Assembly: GCA_002483105.1 (NCBI GenBank)
Contig: DLHG01000001.1
Span: forward strand, 248,001 to 312,000
Reading direction: 5' to 3'
Length of the DNA stretch: 64,000 nucleotides
Origin: Bacteroidetes bacterium UBA7674
GTDB lineage: Bacteria; Bacteroidota; Bacteroidia; Chitinophagales; Chitinophagaceae
A program made the translations under genes and the position numbers. A model generated the notes under the pieces. That model was not told the DNA's origin. It worked only from the letters and a program-made list of their open reading frames with translations, and did not search any database. Below, piece by piece: positions 53,949 to 62,902 of this stretch (the first letter of the stretch is position 1; the number at the start of each line of letters is the position of its first letter).

Positions 53949-56447
53949 TTACCCTTTCGGATCCAGCGCTTGCTTGATACGTTCGCTCACATCCTGGAGG
54001 TGATACTTGCTCATCTTGTCTGATGTACCAGGTATAGCTGCGTTTATCTGTGTGCGCAGGCTCACTAGTTGCGCCCTTGCAACAGATATTACATCCGTAT
54101 TCTTCACCGCTGCATTTTTACCGTTCGGTGCCATATTTGCAGGATCTACCAGGCCTATCAATGCCTCTGCATAAGCCTTCTGCAGGTTGCGCCTGTTAGC
54201 ATCTATTACCTTCCTGGTTGCCAGTTCGCTCCATATGCCTTTGCGCACGTCTTCCATCATTACATCAAGTGTATAGGTCTCGTTACCAAAACGGCCACTA
54301 CCGGCAGACAACCTGTTCAGGCGGGCTGAAGAAAGCAGATTGTTCAATACATTCACTTGTATAGTGCTTACAGTTTCAGAACCCGTCGGGTTGCTGAACT
54401 TGTTCAGCACTTCTTTGTTCTGCAGCCACGTGGGCGTTTCAAATAATTGCTTGTGCAGGAAAGCTACGGCTTCCTGTTGTATCGCTTTAGGAGTTGGTTC
54501 GTAAACGTCACCTGTTTGCTCAATGCTCTTTGGTGTTTCGTAGATACCACCTACGTTCTTCAGCACATGGTTCATGTAGCGGTTGTACTGGCCGGTTAAT
54601 GCGCCGTACATTGTTTCGAGGTTCTCATATTTATCTGCTTCTTCTTTGGTCCACTCCTGCAGGTTCACTACTATGCGTTGCAGGTTTTTGATACCATACT
54701 CACTCGCCTTCATACTGTTGTCACCTAAGTCTTCCGTTTGCGAACGTGGATCGTAAGGATTTGTCTCCGTACCAAACCACAGGCGTGGATTCGCCGACAG
54801 GTTATCCATTATCCACTTGTTCACTATCTTCTTGTCCGCCTCTGCATCTCTTGATTCGGTAGGTGTATAGCCCCACTTGATAGCCCACATATCATACTCA
54901 CCTATGCGCGGGAAAAGCCCCACTTGTGTGATGCCATCTTCAGGTTGCGCTACATAGTTAAAGCGCGCATAATCCATTATAGATGCTGTGTGCCCGTTGG
55001 CTTCTACCCATGCTTTATTACGTAGATTCTCTACCGGAGTACGACTACTGCTACCCATATTGTGGCGCAGGCCAAGTGTATGACCTACCTCATGGCTCGA
55101 CACAAAACGTATCAGTTGTCCCATCAGCTCGTCGTCGAATTTCATCTTCCTCGCCTTAGGGTCAACTGCTGCGGCTTGTATCATATACCAGTCGTGTACC
55201 AGCTTCATTACGTTGTGGTACCAACCTATGTGGCTTTCCATTATTTCGCCACTGCGTGGATCATGCACATTCGGTCCGTAAGCATTAGCAATATCAGAAG
55301 GTAAATAACGCACCACCGAGAAGCGCGCATCTTCCAGGTTCATCGTGCTGTCTTCCGGCCATTCCTTACCTACTATCGCATTTCTGAAACCTGCTTTTTC
55401 AAAAGCCTTTTGCCAATCGTTGATACCTTGTATCAGGTATGGCCTCCAGCGTTTAGGTGTTGCAGGGTCTATGTAGTAAACAATTGGCTTCTTAGGTTCT
55501 ACCAATTCACCTTTTTTCCACCTGGCAATGTCTTCATCTTTAGGCTCCAGTCTCCAGCGAACGATGAATGTTTCCGCATTTGCTTTTTGCTGATCATCAC
55601 CATATACGGTGTACTCATCAGCAAAGAACCCAACACGCGGGTCGAACAACCTTTTCTTCATCGGCACTTTTGGCAGCAATATGAAAGAGTTGTTCATCTC
55701 GAAGGTTGCATTCCCTGTGCTGTATGCCGCAGGCAACGTTGTAGAAGGGAAGCCACCGGGAGTTGGTGGCATAAATGACGGTGTAGAAGTAAACGTACGT
55801 ACTGTACGCACTTCCGTATTAATAGGATAAGAGTTGATGTGTGCAATAAATGACTTATCAGCTTGTATGGCAGAAAGGTTGAAACGCTTCTTGGTAAAAG
55901 CGTTCAGGCTCACCGGCGCATTATCGCCTTTAAAGTAGTCTGTCACGTCTATCACCACACTGTTGCTGTCCTTGCCATATGCCTTAATATCAAAAGCGCC
56001 TGCTATAGGGTTGAGGTTAGAGTTCCTTACTGCCTTATAGATATCAGTGCTAGAATCTGCCTGGGCGATAGTAGTGATAACACGGAGGAACACGTTTTTG
56101 TTCGGGCCTTTCTCCCACTCTATCGTTTCATAGTTTTCCATCTCACCGGCATATACACCACCGCCGCCTGCTACCTTGCTGTAGCGGGTGGTCATGATCG
56201 TCTCACGGCCAAGCAGGCTGTCGGGTATCTCGAAATACCATTTATCTTCTACCTGGTGTACGGTGTACAGGCCATGCTTTGTAATGGCCTTATCGGTGAT
56301 CACCTTTTTATAAGGTTGCGGCCCTTTCTTAGAGGAAGAGCTGTCGGCCTTTGCTCCTGCAACTACAGGTGGCTTCTTTTTATCCTTGCGTTTGGCCGAT
56401 GCCAATACCGGCAACAGCAGCATAGCTGCAATGAGCGCTTTTTTCAT
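53949..56447 (-). CDS. Secreted zinc-dependent metalloprotease (DUF5117/DUF4953-type)
   Basis: 832 residues from the ATG at 56447, which begins a signal peptide (MKKALIAAMLLLPVLASA); the extension to 56561 is rejected. The zinc motif HEVGHTLGLRHN is of the metzincin form HExxHxxGxxH and lies near residue 455. Flanking stretches YLPSDIANAYGPNVHDPRSGEI and IMDYARFNYVAQPEDGI (quoted in parts) match the large Bacteroidota family of zinc-dependent metalloproteases. The rest (about 30-300 and 500-832) is of the DUF5117/DUF4953 type. Periplasmic or secreted; no T9SS domain. Divergent from the repeat-rich T9SS gene. Confidence 0.9.
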   Translation of the reverse strand: MKKALIAAMLLLPVLASAKRKDKKKPPVVAGAKADSSSSKKGPQPYKKVITDKAITKHGLYTVHQVEDKWYFEIPDSLLGRETIMTTRYSKVAGGGGVYAGEMENYETIEWEKGPNKNVFLRVITTIAQADSSTDIYKAVRNSNLNPIAGAFDIKAYGKDSNSVVIDVTDYFKGDNAPVSLNAFTKKRFNLSAIQADKSFIAHINSYPINTEVRTVRTFTSTPSFMPPTPGGFPSTTLPAAYSTGNATFEMNNSFILLPKVPMKKRLFDPRVGFFADEYTVYGDDQQKANAETFIVRWRLEPKDEDIARWKKGELVEPKKPIVYYIDPATPKRWRPYLIQGINDWQKAFEKAGFRNAIVGKEWPEDSTMNLEDARFSVVRYLPSDIANAYGPNVHDPRSGEIMESHIGWYHNVMKLVHDWYMIQAAAVDPKARKMKFDDELMGQLIRFVSSHEVGHTLGLRHNMGSSSRTPVENLRNKAWVEANGHTASIMDYARFNYVAQPEDGITQVGLFPRIGEYDMWAIKWGYTPTESRDAEADKKIVNKWIMDNLSANPRLWFGTETNPYDPRSQTEDLGDNSMKASEYGIKNLQRIVVNLQEWTKEEADKYENLETMYGALTGQYNRYMNHVLKNVGGIYETPKSIEQTGDVYEPTPKAIQQEAVAFLHKQLFETPTWLQNKEVLNKFSNPTGSETVSTIQVNVLNNLLSSARLNRLSAGSGRFGNETYTLDVMMEDVRKGIWSELATRKVIDANRRNLQKAYAEALIGLVDPANMAPNGKNAAVKNTDVISVARAQLVSLRTQINAAIPGTSDKMSKYHLQDVSERIKQALDPKG

Positions 56448-56597
56448 AAACTGTAATGTGAAATATCCCGCTAATATATTGATTATGAGGGAAGATTGGA
56501 CGGGAGGTGGGTAAATTCCCCCTTGTGGGGGTGGGAGGAGACGCTCAGAAGACAATGTCAAGCCAAAGACCTATTTTTGACCAATAAACACTCAAAC

Positions 56598-58976
56598 ATG
56601 CGAAACCCTGTTATTCTCCTTCTTTCACTATTGCTTATTAACTCCCTTAGTAGCAAAGCCCAGAAATTTGAATGGGCAAGACATGCAGGAAACCTCTCGG
56701 CAGAAACCCACAAAACAGTATGTACCGACCAGGCAGGTAATATATACTCGACCGGGAACTTTGTTGATACTGTAGATTTTGACCCCGGACCCGGCATCAG
56801 CAATTTATACGGTACACCTTCCACTACTTCGACCGGGGAAAATCTTTTTATCCAAAAAAATGACCCTTCAGGGAATCTTATCTGGGTGAAAGGAATTAAT
56901 GCAGGTAGTGACATTATTTTCCCGGGATTGGTAGGATGGGTATACGCCGTTGGTGTAACCATAGACAACAACAACAATATCATCCTGGTCGGAAATTTTA
57001 CATATACTGTAGATTTTGATCCAGGCCCGGGCGTAGAAGATCTTACTGCCAGTAACTTCAGTGGTGATGCGTTTATTCTGAAACTTGATAGCGATGGTAA
57101 TTTTATATGGGTAAAACATTTTACCCCGGCTTTTCCATACACAAATGCGAGTTATCTTTTTGATGTAATAACCGATGCCACAGGAAATATCCTGTCAACG
57201 GGATCTTTTGGAGAATTTGTTGACCTTGACCCGGGCCCGGGACAACAATTAAGCAGTGCCGCTAGTAATCCTATAATAAAACTTGCTCCTAACGGAGACC
57301 TTCTCTGGGCCAAAGAAATTCTTCCCGTAAATGGGGGCGCGTCTTTAATATCCGTGAAATATGACAACCAAGGTAACATCTGTATCGGTGGAGAATTTGG
57401 CGGCACCGTTGACTTTGATCCGGGAGTTAATAGTTCAACGCTAACAGGAAATAATACCACACATCTGTTCGTGGCGAAATATGATAATAACTGCAATTTT
57501 CTTTGGGCCAATAAAATAGGCGACCACCTCACACATTATAATCGCGGAGGGAAACTGATAGTAGACGCTGAAGACAACATCTTCCTATTGGGTGAGTTCA
57601 ATGACAGTATCGACTACGATCCGATAGGCACACACTACATCGTTTCCAATGGCTTTAAAGATTTTTTTATAGAAAAATTCGCTCCGAACGGAGACACGGT
57701 ATGGATCAAACATTATGGTGGGATTGGACATGACGATATAACTAATGGAATATTGGATAACAATAGCAACCTTGTTGTCTGCGGCGTATTCTATGGTGAT
57801 GTCGATTTTAATACTGACCACAATAATTATGTCCTGACAGGAACAGGCGGTCCCGGCATCGATCATGTAAACGGATTCGTTATGCAGTTGACTACCGCCG
57901 GGCAATTAATGTGGGTGAAACATTTCAGGGGAACAGAAGAAGGTAATTTTGCTAACCTTTCCAGCTCTAATGTAAACGCTATTGCTATAGACAATTCTGA
58001 CAACCTATATGCAGTTGGTGAGTTTTTAGGTAATGTAGATTTCGATTTCGGACCTGATTCAGTTGGTTATAATTCAGCAGGATGGCCACTTATCGGTAAT
58101 AACCTACCCGATCTCTACTTAGCAAAGATCACTCAAAACTGTGCAGTCGCTAATCATTGTAATGAAGACGGACAAAGCTATACCTGCTATGCCGACTATC
58201 CCTACATCAACGCACCCGCATCTGCTTGCTTACTGAGCAATAATGATTGCAGCGATGCACCTGATGCCTGGGGCTTCTGCAGGTACAATGCTACCTCATG
58301 GGTTGGATGGTCTGTAAATAAGGATAATGGTTTTGAGGATACACTCAGCTCAACTGCACACTTCTTTAACAATGACCAAGTCAATAATATCGCGGTACCG
58401 GGCAACCTTGGTGATGCGGTGAATTGGAAATCAAAACTGGAGTCAACGCCCTTTAACTACCTGGTTGACAATAACCCTGCACAGGGCTCCATAGCCTGGT
58501 GGGGAGACCATACAGGTGATGGCAGCGGCATAGATGCAAGTGGTCATGTGGCTTATGTATCCTGCGTTGACGGAGATTCAGTGACTTTGACAGAATACAA
58601 CTTCGGCACAAACTGCTTTTACAATGTCAGATATATAGACAATGGCCTACCCTATGCATCAGGCAACTGGAAGCCCGACTTCTATATACATATTGAGGAG
58701 CCGATGCTTTCTGTAAAAAGCATTATGCAAAATGCAGGCGTTAAGGTTTATCCTAATCCTACAAACAGCAACATAAATGTCACTTTAGAAAAAGGCTTTG
58801 CAAAAAATGGAATAATAGTTATCTACGATGTAGTAGGCAAGGAATTATGCAGGCAGGAAATTACAAACGCAACAAACTATTCGTTTAATATTTCTGGATT
58901 ATCTGAAGGCCTGTACTTTATACATGTATCGGCAAGTAACAAAACAGCAGTCGAGAAGTTTGAGCTGATAAGGTAA
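56598..58976 (+). CDS. T9SS-exported repeat protein with DFDPGPG motifs
   Basis: 792 residues from the ATG at 56598 (MRNPVILLLSLLLINS), a signal peptide; the extension to 56496 is rejected. Seven repeats carry an acidic motif: VDFDPGPGIS, VDFDPGPGVED, VDLDPGPGQQ, VDFDPGVNS, IDYDPIGTH, VDFNTDHN and VDFDFGPDS, each ahead of a strand pattern GNFIWVKHF-like, as in beta-propeller (SBBP-type) proteins. A CHAP/amidase-like or Cys-containing segment (WGFCRYNATSWVGWSVNK and GSIAWWGDHTGDGSG) follows at about 560-690. The sorting domain VKVYPNPTNSN and GLYFIHVSA ends the protein. A TATTTTTG box lies at 56572-56579. Confidence 0.86.
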   Translation: MRNPVILLLSLLLINSLSSKAQKFEWARHAGNLSAETHKTVCTDQAGNIYSTGNFVDTVDFDPGPGISNLYGTPSTTSTGENLFIQKNDPSGNLIWVKGINAGSDIIFPGLVGWVYAVGVTIDNNNNIILVGNFTYTVDFDPGPGVEDLTASNFSGDAFILKLDSDGNFIWVKHFTPAFPYTNASYLFDVITDATGNILSTGSFGEFVDLDPGPGQQLSSAASNPIIKLAPNGDLLWAKEILPVNGGASLISVKYDNQGNICIGGEFGGTVDFDPGVNSSTLTGNNTTHLFVAKYDNNCNFLWANKIGDHLTHYNRGGKLIVDAEDNIFLLGEFNDSIDYDPIGTHYIVSNGFKDFFIEKFAPNGDTVWIKHYGGIGHDDITNGILDNNSNLVVCGVFYGDVDFNTDHNNYVLTGTGGPGIDHVNGFVMQLTTAGQLMWVKHFRGTEEGNFANLSSSNVNAIAIDNSDNLYAVGEFLGNVDFDFGPDSVGYNSAGWPLIGNNLPDLYLAKITQNCAVANHCNEDGQSYTCYADYPYINAPASACLLSNNDCSDAPDAWGFCRYNATSWVGWSVNKDNGFEDTLSSTAHFFNNDQVNNIAVPGNLGDAVNWKSKLESTPFNYLVDNNPAQGSIAWWGDHTGDGSGIDASGHVAYVSCVDGDSVTLTEYNFGTNCFYNVRYIDNGLPYASGNWKPDFYIHIEEPMLSVKSIMQNAGVKVYPNPTNSNINVTLEKGFAKNGIIVIYDVVGKELCRQEITNATNYSFNISGLSEGLYFIHVSASNKTAVEKFELIR

Positions 58977-58977
58977 G

Positions 58978-60123
58978 CTAAAGGACCTTCCCATGCGTTA
59001 ACCCTATCAACCTCCGCTCCAGCGGCGGAATACTATGCACGGTATTCAGGAACGCACTTGTCAGTAGCGGGTTGCCAAAGAAGCCTTGTATCTTTCTGCC
59101 CCAGTACAGGCGGGTCTTGAATTGTTTGTTCCAGAGTTTGGTGTAGCAGTCTTCGAGTTGCTGCCTGTCGGTGGCGGTGATGTTGCTGCGGTCGAGTATC
59201 TCGCTTTCTTCTATCAGTCCTGTGAGTAGCTTGGCTGCACCTATTGCCATGCTCATGCCGTTTCCGCAAAGGGGTGTTATCAGCCCTGCTGCATCGCCGC
59301 ACATCATTATGTGATTCTCTATCAATTGCTTGGGCTCAAAGGAAACCTGTGTTATCACCAGTGGTGCATCCCACAGAAAAGTCGCCCGTTGGAAAATATC
59401 TTTCAGTACCGGATTTTTGAACAAAACCTTTTCTTCCAGCTCGGCAATATTTCTGAATTCATCCTTTGGCGCGCGGTAGCTGAGATAGCAGAGATTGTAT
59501 GTATCCCCTTCTACTCTTGAGATACCGCAATAACCGTCTTTGAAATTATCCAGTCCTATCTCGTCGTGCGGGTAATCTATTTTAATGTGGTACTTCACAC
59601 CTGTATAGCCCGTGTGTTGTTGTATAAACTCCCTGTCCAGTTTTTTGTCCAGTGTATCACGCTTGCCATAGCTGCCTATTACCAACTTTGAGGTATAAGT
59701 TGCATCATTGGTGGTAACAGTGAATTGATTATCGGCAAATGTTACATCTGTCACCCTTGTATTCATCAAGACCTCGGCGCCTTTTGAAACGGCCAGTTTA
59801 TACAACTCATTATCTATCGTGTACCTGCTGATACCAAAGCCGCCCATGTCGAGATTCGTGTAAATATTCTTTCCGTGAGGAGTAGAAAGGCGCAGACGCT
59901 TTATGTCAGCAGCCCCAAAAGCTATGGGGTCAAAACCTAATGAACGTAAATATGGTAAGACTTCATTGCTAATATACTCGCCACAGACTTTATGATAAGG
60001 ATATTCTTTCTTCTCTATCAGCAAGACCTTTCTTCCGGATCGGGCAAGCTCAATAGTTGAGGTGAGGCCTGCCAGGCCACCACCTATTACTATCACGTCG
60101 TATATGGTGTCGTTATTGCTCAA
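58978..60123 (-). CDS. FAD-dependent oxidoreductase of the type III PKS cluster
   Basis: 381 residues. Rossmann motif VIGGGLAGLTSTIELARSG, with IEKKEYPYHKVCGEYIS following, as in geranylgeranyl reductase/FixC and flavin hydroxylases; MMCGDAAGLITPLCGNGMSM is the second FAD motif. It overlaps the methyltransferase by 11 bases, so it is translated from the same mRNA. In the Streptomyces srs system a flavoprotein hydroxylates the PKS product to a quinone; an equivalent oxidation here is inference. Confidence 0.88.
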   Translation of the reverse strand: MSNNDTIYDVIVIGGGLAGLTSTIELARSGRKVLLIEKKEYPYHKVCGEYISNEVLPYLRSLGFDPIAFGAADIKRLRLSTPHGKNIYTNLDMGGFGISRYTIDNELYKLAVSKGAEVLMNTRVTDVTFADNQFTVTTNDATYTSKLVIGSYGKRDTLDKKLDREFIQQHTGYTGVKYHIKIDYPHDEIGLDNFKDGYCGISRVEGDTYNLCYLSYRAPKDEFRNIAELEEKVLFKNPVLKDIFQRATFLWDAPLVITQVSFEPKQLIENHIMMCGDAAGLITPLCGNGMSMAIGAAKLLTGLIEESEILDRSNITATDRQQLEDCYTKLWNKQFKTRLYWGRKIQGFFGNPLLTSAFLNTVHSIPPLERRLIGLTHGKVL

Positions 60124-60823
60124 TCTTTATCACCAGTTGCCAGCGCCATGCCCAGCGCCATTTGAGTGTATAATTTTTTATTCCTGCTGCCGTCAATGTC
60201 TCCTCCCAATCCTTTCGGGTAAATGCCCGCGCTACCGAAAGCCTTGCATCATACCGCACCAATCTCGCTTTCGCAAACACAGCAGTCAGCACACTGATAG
60301 CATAGTAGGCGAACCAATGCCGGTGCAGGTCGTTAATTACCACCGCCTTCTTTGCCAGTGTATGCATTCGCTGCAATATTTGTACCAAAGCTTCTTTCTC
60401 AAAGTGGTGACAAAAAAGGCTTGCGGTCGTGATATCCGCACGCTCACTCATCAGTGCGTCGTCGAATACATTTAAGATCTTGTAGGTGATGTCCTTATAC
60501 CCAACAGATCTTTCTTCTGCGAACTCTATGATGTCAGGATTCAGGTCGATGCCTGTTAGTTGAACTGTTTTATTTTTCCTCTTCGCCCACTCAGATATTT
60601 TGCGCAGCATATCTCCACCACCGCAACCCACATCCAATATAGTAATGGGTTCTTCTTTCAGTTCAAGCTCATCCAGCGCCGATGTTACCACATCATATCC
60701 ACCCAGTCTTATATTGATCGCCTCAATTTCCCGCAGCGCTATACGAATGTCCTCGCGCGGGATATCCGGCTCGTCCATTATCTCCAATAATGTGCTACGT
60801 TGAGAAAAGTCAGGCATGGGCAA
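60113..60823 (-). CDS. SAM-dependent methyltransferase of the type III PKS cluster
   Basis: 236 residues. Motif I is ITILDVGCGGGDML (about 60-73), then LTGIDLNPDIIEFA and ADITTASLFCHHF. It starts 3 bases after the PKS stop and overlaps the flavoprotein gene, so the three form one operon. It probably O- or C-methylates the PKS product, like SrsB. The substrate is inferred only. Confidence 0.88.
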   Translation of the reverse strand: MPMPDFSQRSTLLEIMDEPDIPREDIRIALREIEAINIRLGGYDVVTSALDELELKEEPITILDVGCGGGDMLRKISEWAKRKNKTVQLTGIDLNPDIIEFAEERSVGYKDITYKILNVFDDALMSERADITTASLFCHHFEKEALVQILQRMHTLAKKAVVINDLHRHWFAYYAISVLTAVFAKARLVRYDARLSVARAFTRKDWEETLTAAGIKNYTLKWRWAWRWQLVIKIEQ

Positions 60824-60826
60824 ATT

Positions 60827-61939
60827 TTATGCTACCTCTAATATCATCGCCTCCATAGTGATGCCGGGGCCAAACGCGCAGGAAAGTATCTTCTTTCCTT
60901 TATCGGCTTCTGTAAGTGTTTTTAAATACTCTCTCAATACGAACATCACCGTAACGGACGACATATTACCATATTCACGAAGTATAGAGTACGATATTGC
61001 ATTATCTTCTTTACTGATGCCCAGCGATTCCTGGCAGGCTTCCAGTATCTTGATACCACCGGGGTGAATCGCATATTCATCTATATCGGCTTGAGATAGC
61101 TTTGCCTTTTCCAGCAGGCTATCCACCAGTCCACGGATATTTCCTTTCACCACATTCGGCACTTCGGGTGTCAGCCTCAGGTCGAAACCAAAATCACCTA
61201 TACGCCATACCATATCATTACTCGCCGACTGCTCGAACTCAGAGTAAAACGTGCTCAACCCAAGCGTAACCGTGTCTTTATTCAATTGCTTAGCAGATAT
61301 TATTGCTGCCGCAGCGCCATCACCAAATATTGCATTAGCTACCACCTGGAACGGATCATTGCTCTTACGGTAGTGCAGTGAGCATAGTTCCACACCCGCT
61401 ATCAACACCACCGCGTCAGGCTCTGCCTTGGCTATATAATATGCCGACTTCATCGCATTGATGGCGGCATAGCAACCCATAAAGTTGATACAGGTACGCT
61501 CTACATTCCTTTCGAGGCCGAGGCGCTCTACCAATTGTATATCCAGCCCCGGCGCGTACATACCCGTGCAACTGAAGGTGATGAGATGAGTTATTTCTTT
61601 CTTTTCTAATGAAGGCAATTGTGCCAGGCAATCATTTACAGCCTCACCACATACATCCGCAGCATGCTCCTCGTAAATGTTCATTCGCTCCGATACAGGT
61701 GTTTCCGGAAAATCGCCTGAGGGATGAAATAATAAATGCTCAGCTTTGTCATTCTGCTCGAATTCACCCAATACACTATACCTGTATTGTATGCCGCTTC
61801 TGCCATAAACTGTTTTCAACACCAGCCTTTCTTCCCTGCTAATGCCATTTGCCGCTTCTATAATTGAAGCATGATGTGCCTGCGAAATTTTATGTTTCGG
61901 TACTGCTGTTCCTATTGCCTGTATTCCGGGATTGTTCAT
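60827..61939 (-). CDS. Type III polyketide synthase (chalcone/stilbene synthase superfamily)
   Basis: 370 residues. Catalytic triad is visible: C156 in NFMGCYAAINA, H292 in YAIHPGGIK, and N325 in YGNMSSVTV. The gatekeeper loop IFGDGAAAAII lies between. Such enzymes extend a starter CoA with malonyl-CoA and cyclise it to alkylresorcinols or pyrones. First gene of the operon, followed at once by the methyltransferase and flavoprotein. It is 45 bases from the divergent UbiA gene. Confidence 0.93.
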   Translation of the reverse strand: MNNPGIQAIGTAVPKHKISQAHHASIIEAANGISREERLVLKTVYGRSGIQYRYSVLGEFEQNDKAEHLLFHPSGDFPETPVSERMNIYEEHAADVCGEAVNDCLAQLPSLEKKEITHLITFSCTGMYAPGLDIQLVERLGLERNVERTCINFMGCYAAINAMKSAYYIAKAEPDAVVLIAGVELCSLHYRKSNDPFQVVANAIFGDGAAAAIISAKQLNKDTVTLGLSTFYSEFEQSASNDMVWRIGDFGFDLRLTPEVPNVVKGNIRGLVDSLLEKAKLSQADIDEYAIHPGGIKILEACQESLGISKEDNAISYSILREYGNMSSVTVMFVLREYLKTLTEADKGKKILSCAFGPGITMEAMILEVA

Positions 61940-61984
61940 TCGTTCCTTTAAATTACTCTATATTTATGATATAAAACGCAGGCC

Positions 61985-62902
61985 TTGAACGCAGAAAAAC
62001 TAAATCTTTTCACCATCTTCGACCGCGATACCCGCATTCATTTACGTTTACCCTTCTCTTACTACTTGTTGCCCGTCTTTTGCTTCGGACTAAGCCAGGC
62101 CTCTCCAATATACGTTACAAACACAATTATTGTTTTTATAGCGCTGCACATCTTCATATATCCCGGCAGCAACATATATAACAGCTATATGGACAAAGAT
62201 ACGGGCAGCATCGGCGGTATCAAAAATCCACCACCTGTTACGCCGAAGCTATATTATGCCAGTATCATTTTCGACATCATAGGTTTACTGCTTTGTTTAC
62301 TCACAGGTTGGCAAAATTTCCTGCTCATGCTCGGTTACGTTGGCTTCTCGAAAGGATATAGCTGGCATGGCATCCGCTTCAAAAAATATACTTATGGCGG
62401 CTGGCTTTCAGTAGCTTTCTTCCAGGGTGGCTATACGTTTCTGCTATCCAATATGGCAGCCGAGAACCTGTTCACCGTTGAATGGCTTACAGCTCGCAAC
62501 ATAGAATGTATGGCCATTGCTTCTATACTCATCGGCGGTTCCTATCCCCTCACCCAGATATACCAGCACAAGCAAGACACCGAAAGCGGCGACATGACCA
62601 TCAGCAGAAAACTTGGCGTGAAGGGTACATTCATCTTTTCCGGACTAGCCTTCTTCACGGGAGCAATAATACTGCTACACTATTTCTATACCTACTATAC
62701 GCTCACACAATTCTACATTTTCGCAGCTTGCCTCTCCCCTGTTATCATATACTTTACCGGTTGGTTCTTAAAGTCAATGAAAGACAGCAAGCATGTCAAC
62801 TATGAAAACACCATGATGATGAACCGTATTTCCGCCACCTGCATGATCATCTGTTTCACTATCCTGCTTATACTTAACCTGTCCTACGTACCACTTATTT
62901 AG
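61985..62902 (+). CDS. UbiA family prenyltransferase
   Basis: 305 residues from a TTG start at 61985; no usable ATG exists. It has seven to nine helices and two Asp motifs, NIYNSYMDKDTGS and QHKQDTESGD, that bind the prenyl diphosphate through Mg2+. Placed 45 bases from the type III PKS, it may prenylate the aromatic product. Convergent with the sugar dehydrogenase; the stops overlap by 8 bases. Confidence 0.88.
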   Translation: MNAEKLNLFTIFDRDTRIHLRLPFSYYLLPVFCFGLSQASPIYVTNTIIVFIALHIFIYPGSNIYNSYMDKDTGSIGGIKNPPPVTPKLYYASIIFDIIGLLLCLLTGWQNFLLMLGYVGFSKGYSWHGIRFKKYTYGGWLSVAFFQGGYTFLLSNMAAENLFTVEWLTARNIECMAIASILIGGSYPLTQIYQHKQDTESGDMTISRKLGVKGTFIFSGLAFFTGAIILLHYFYTYYTLTQFYIFAACLSPVIIYFTGWFLKSMKDSKHVNYENTMMMNRISATCMIICFTILLILNLSYVPLI

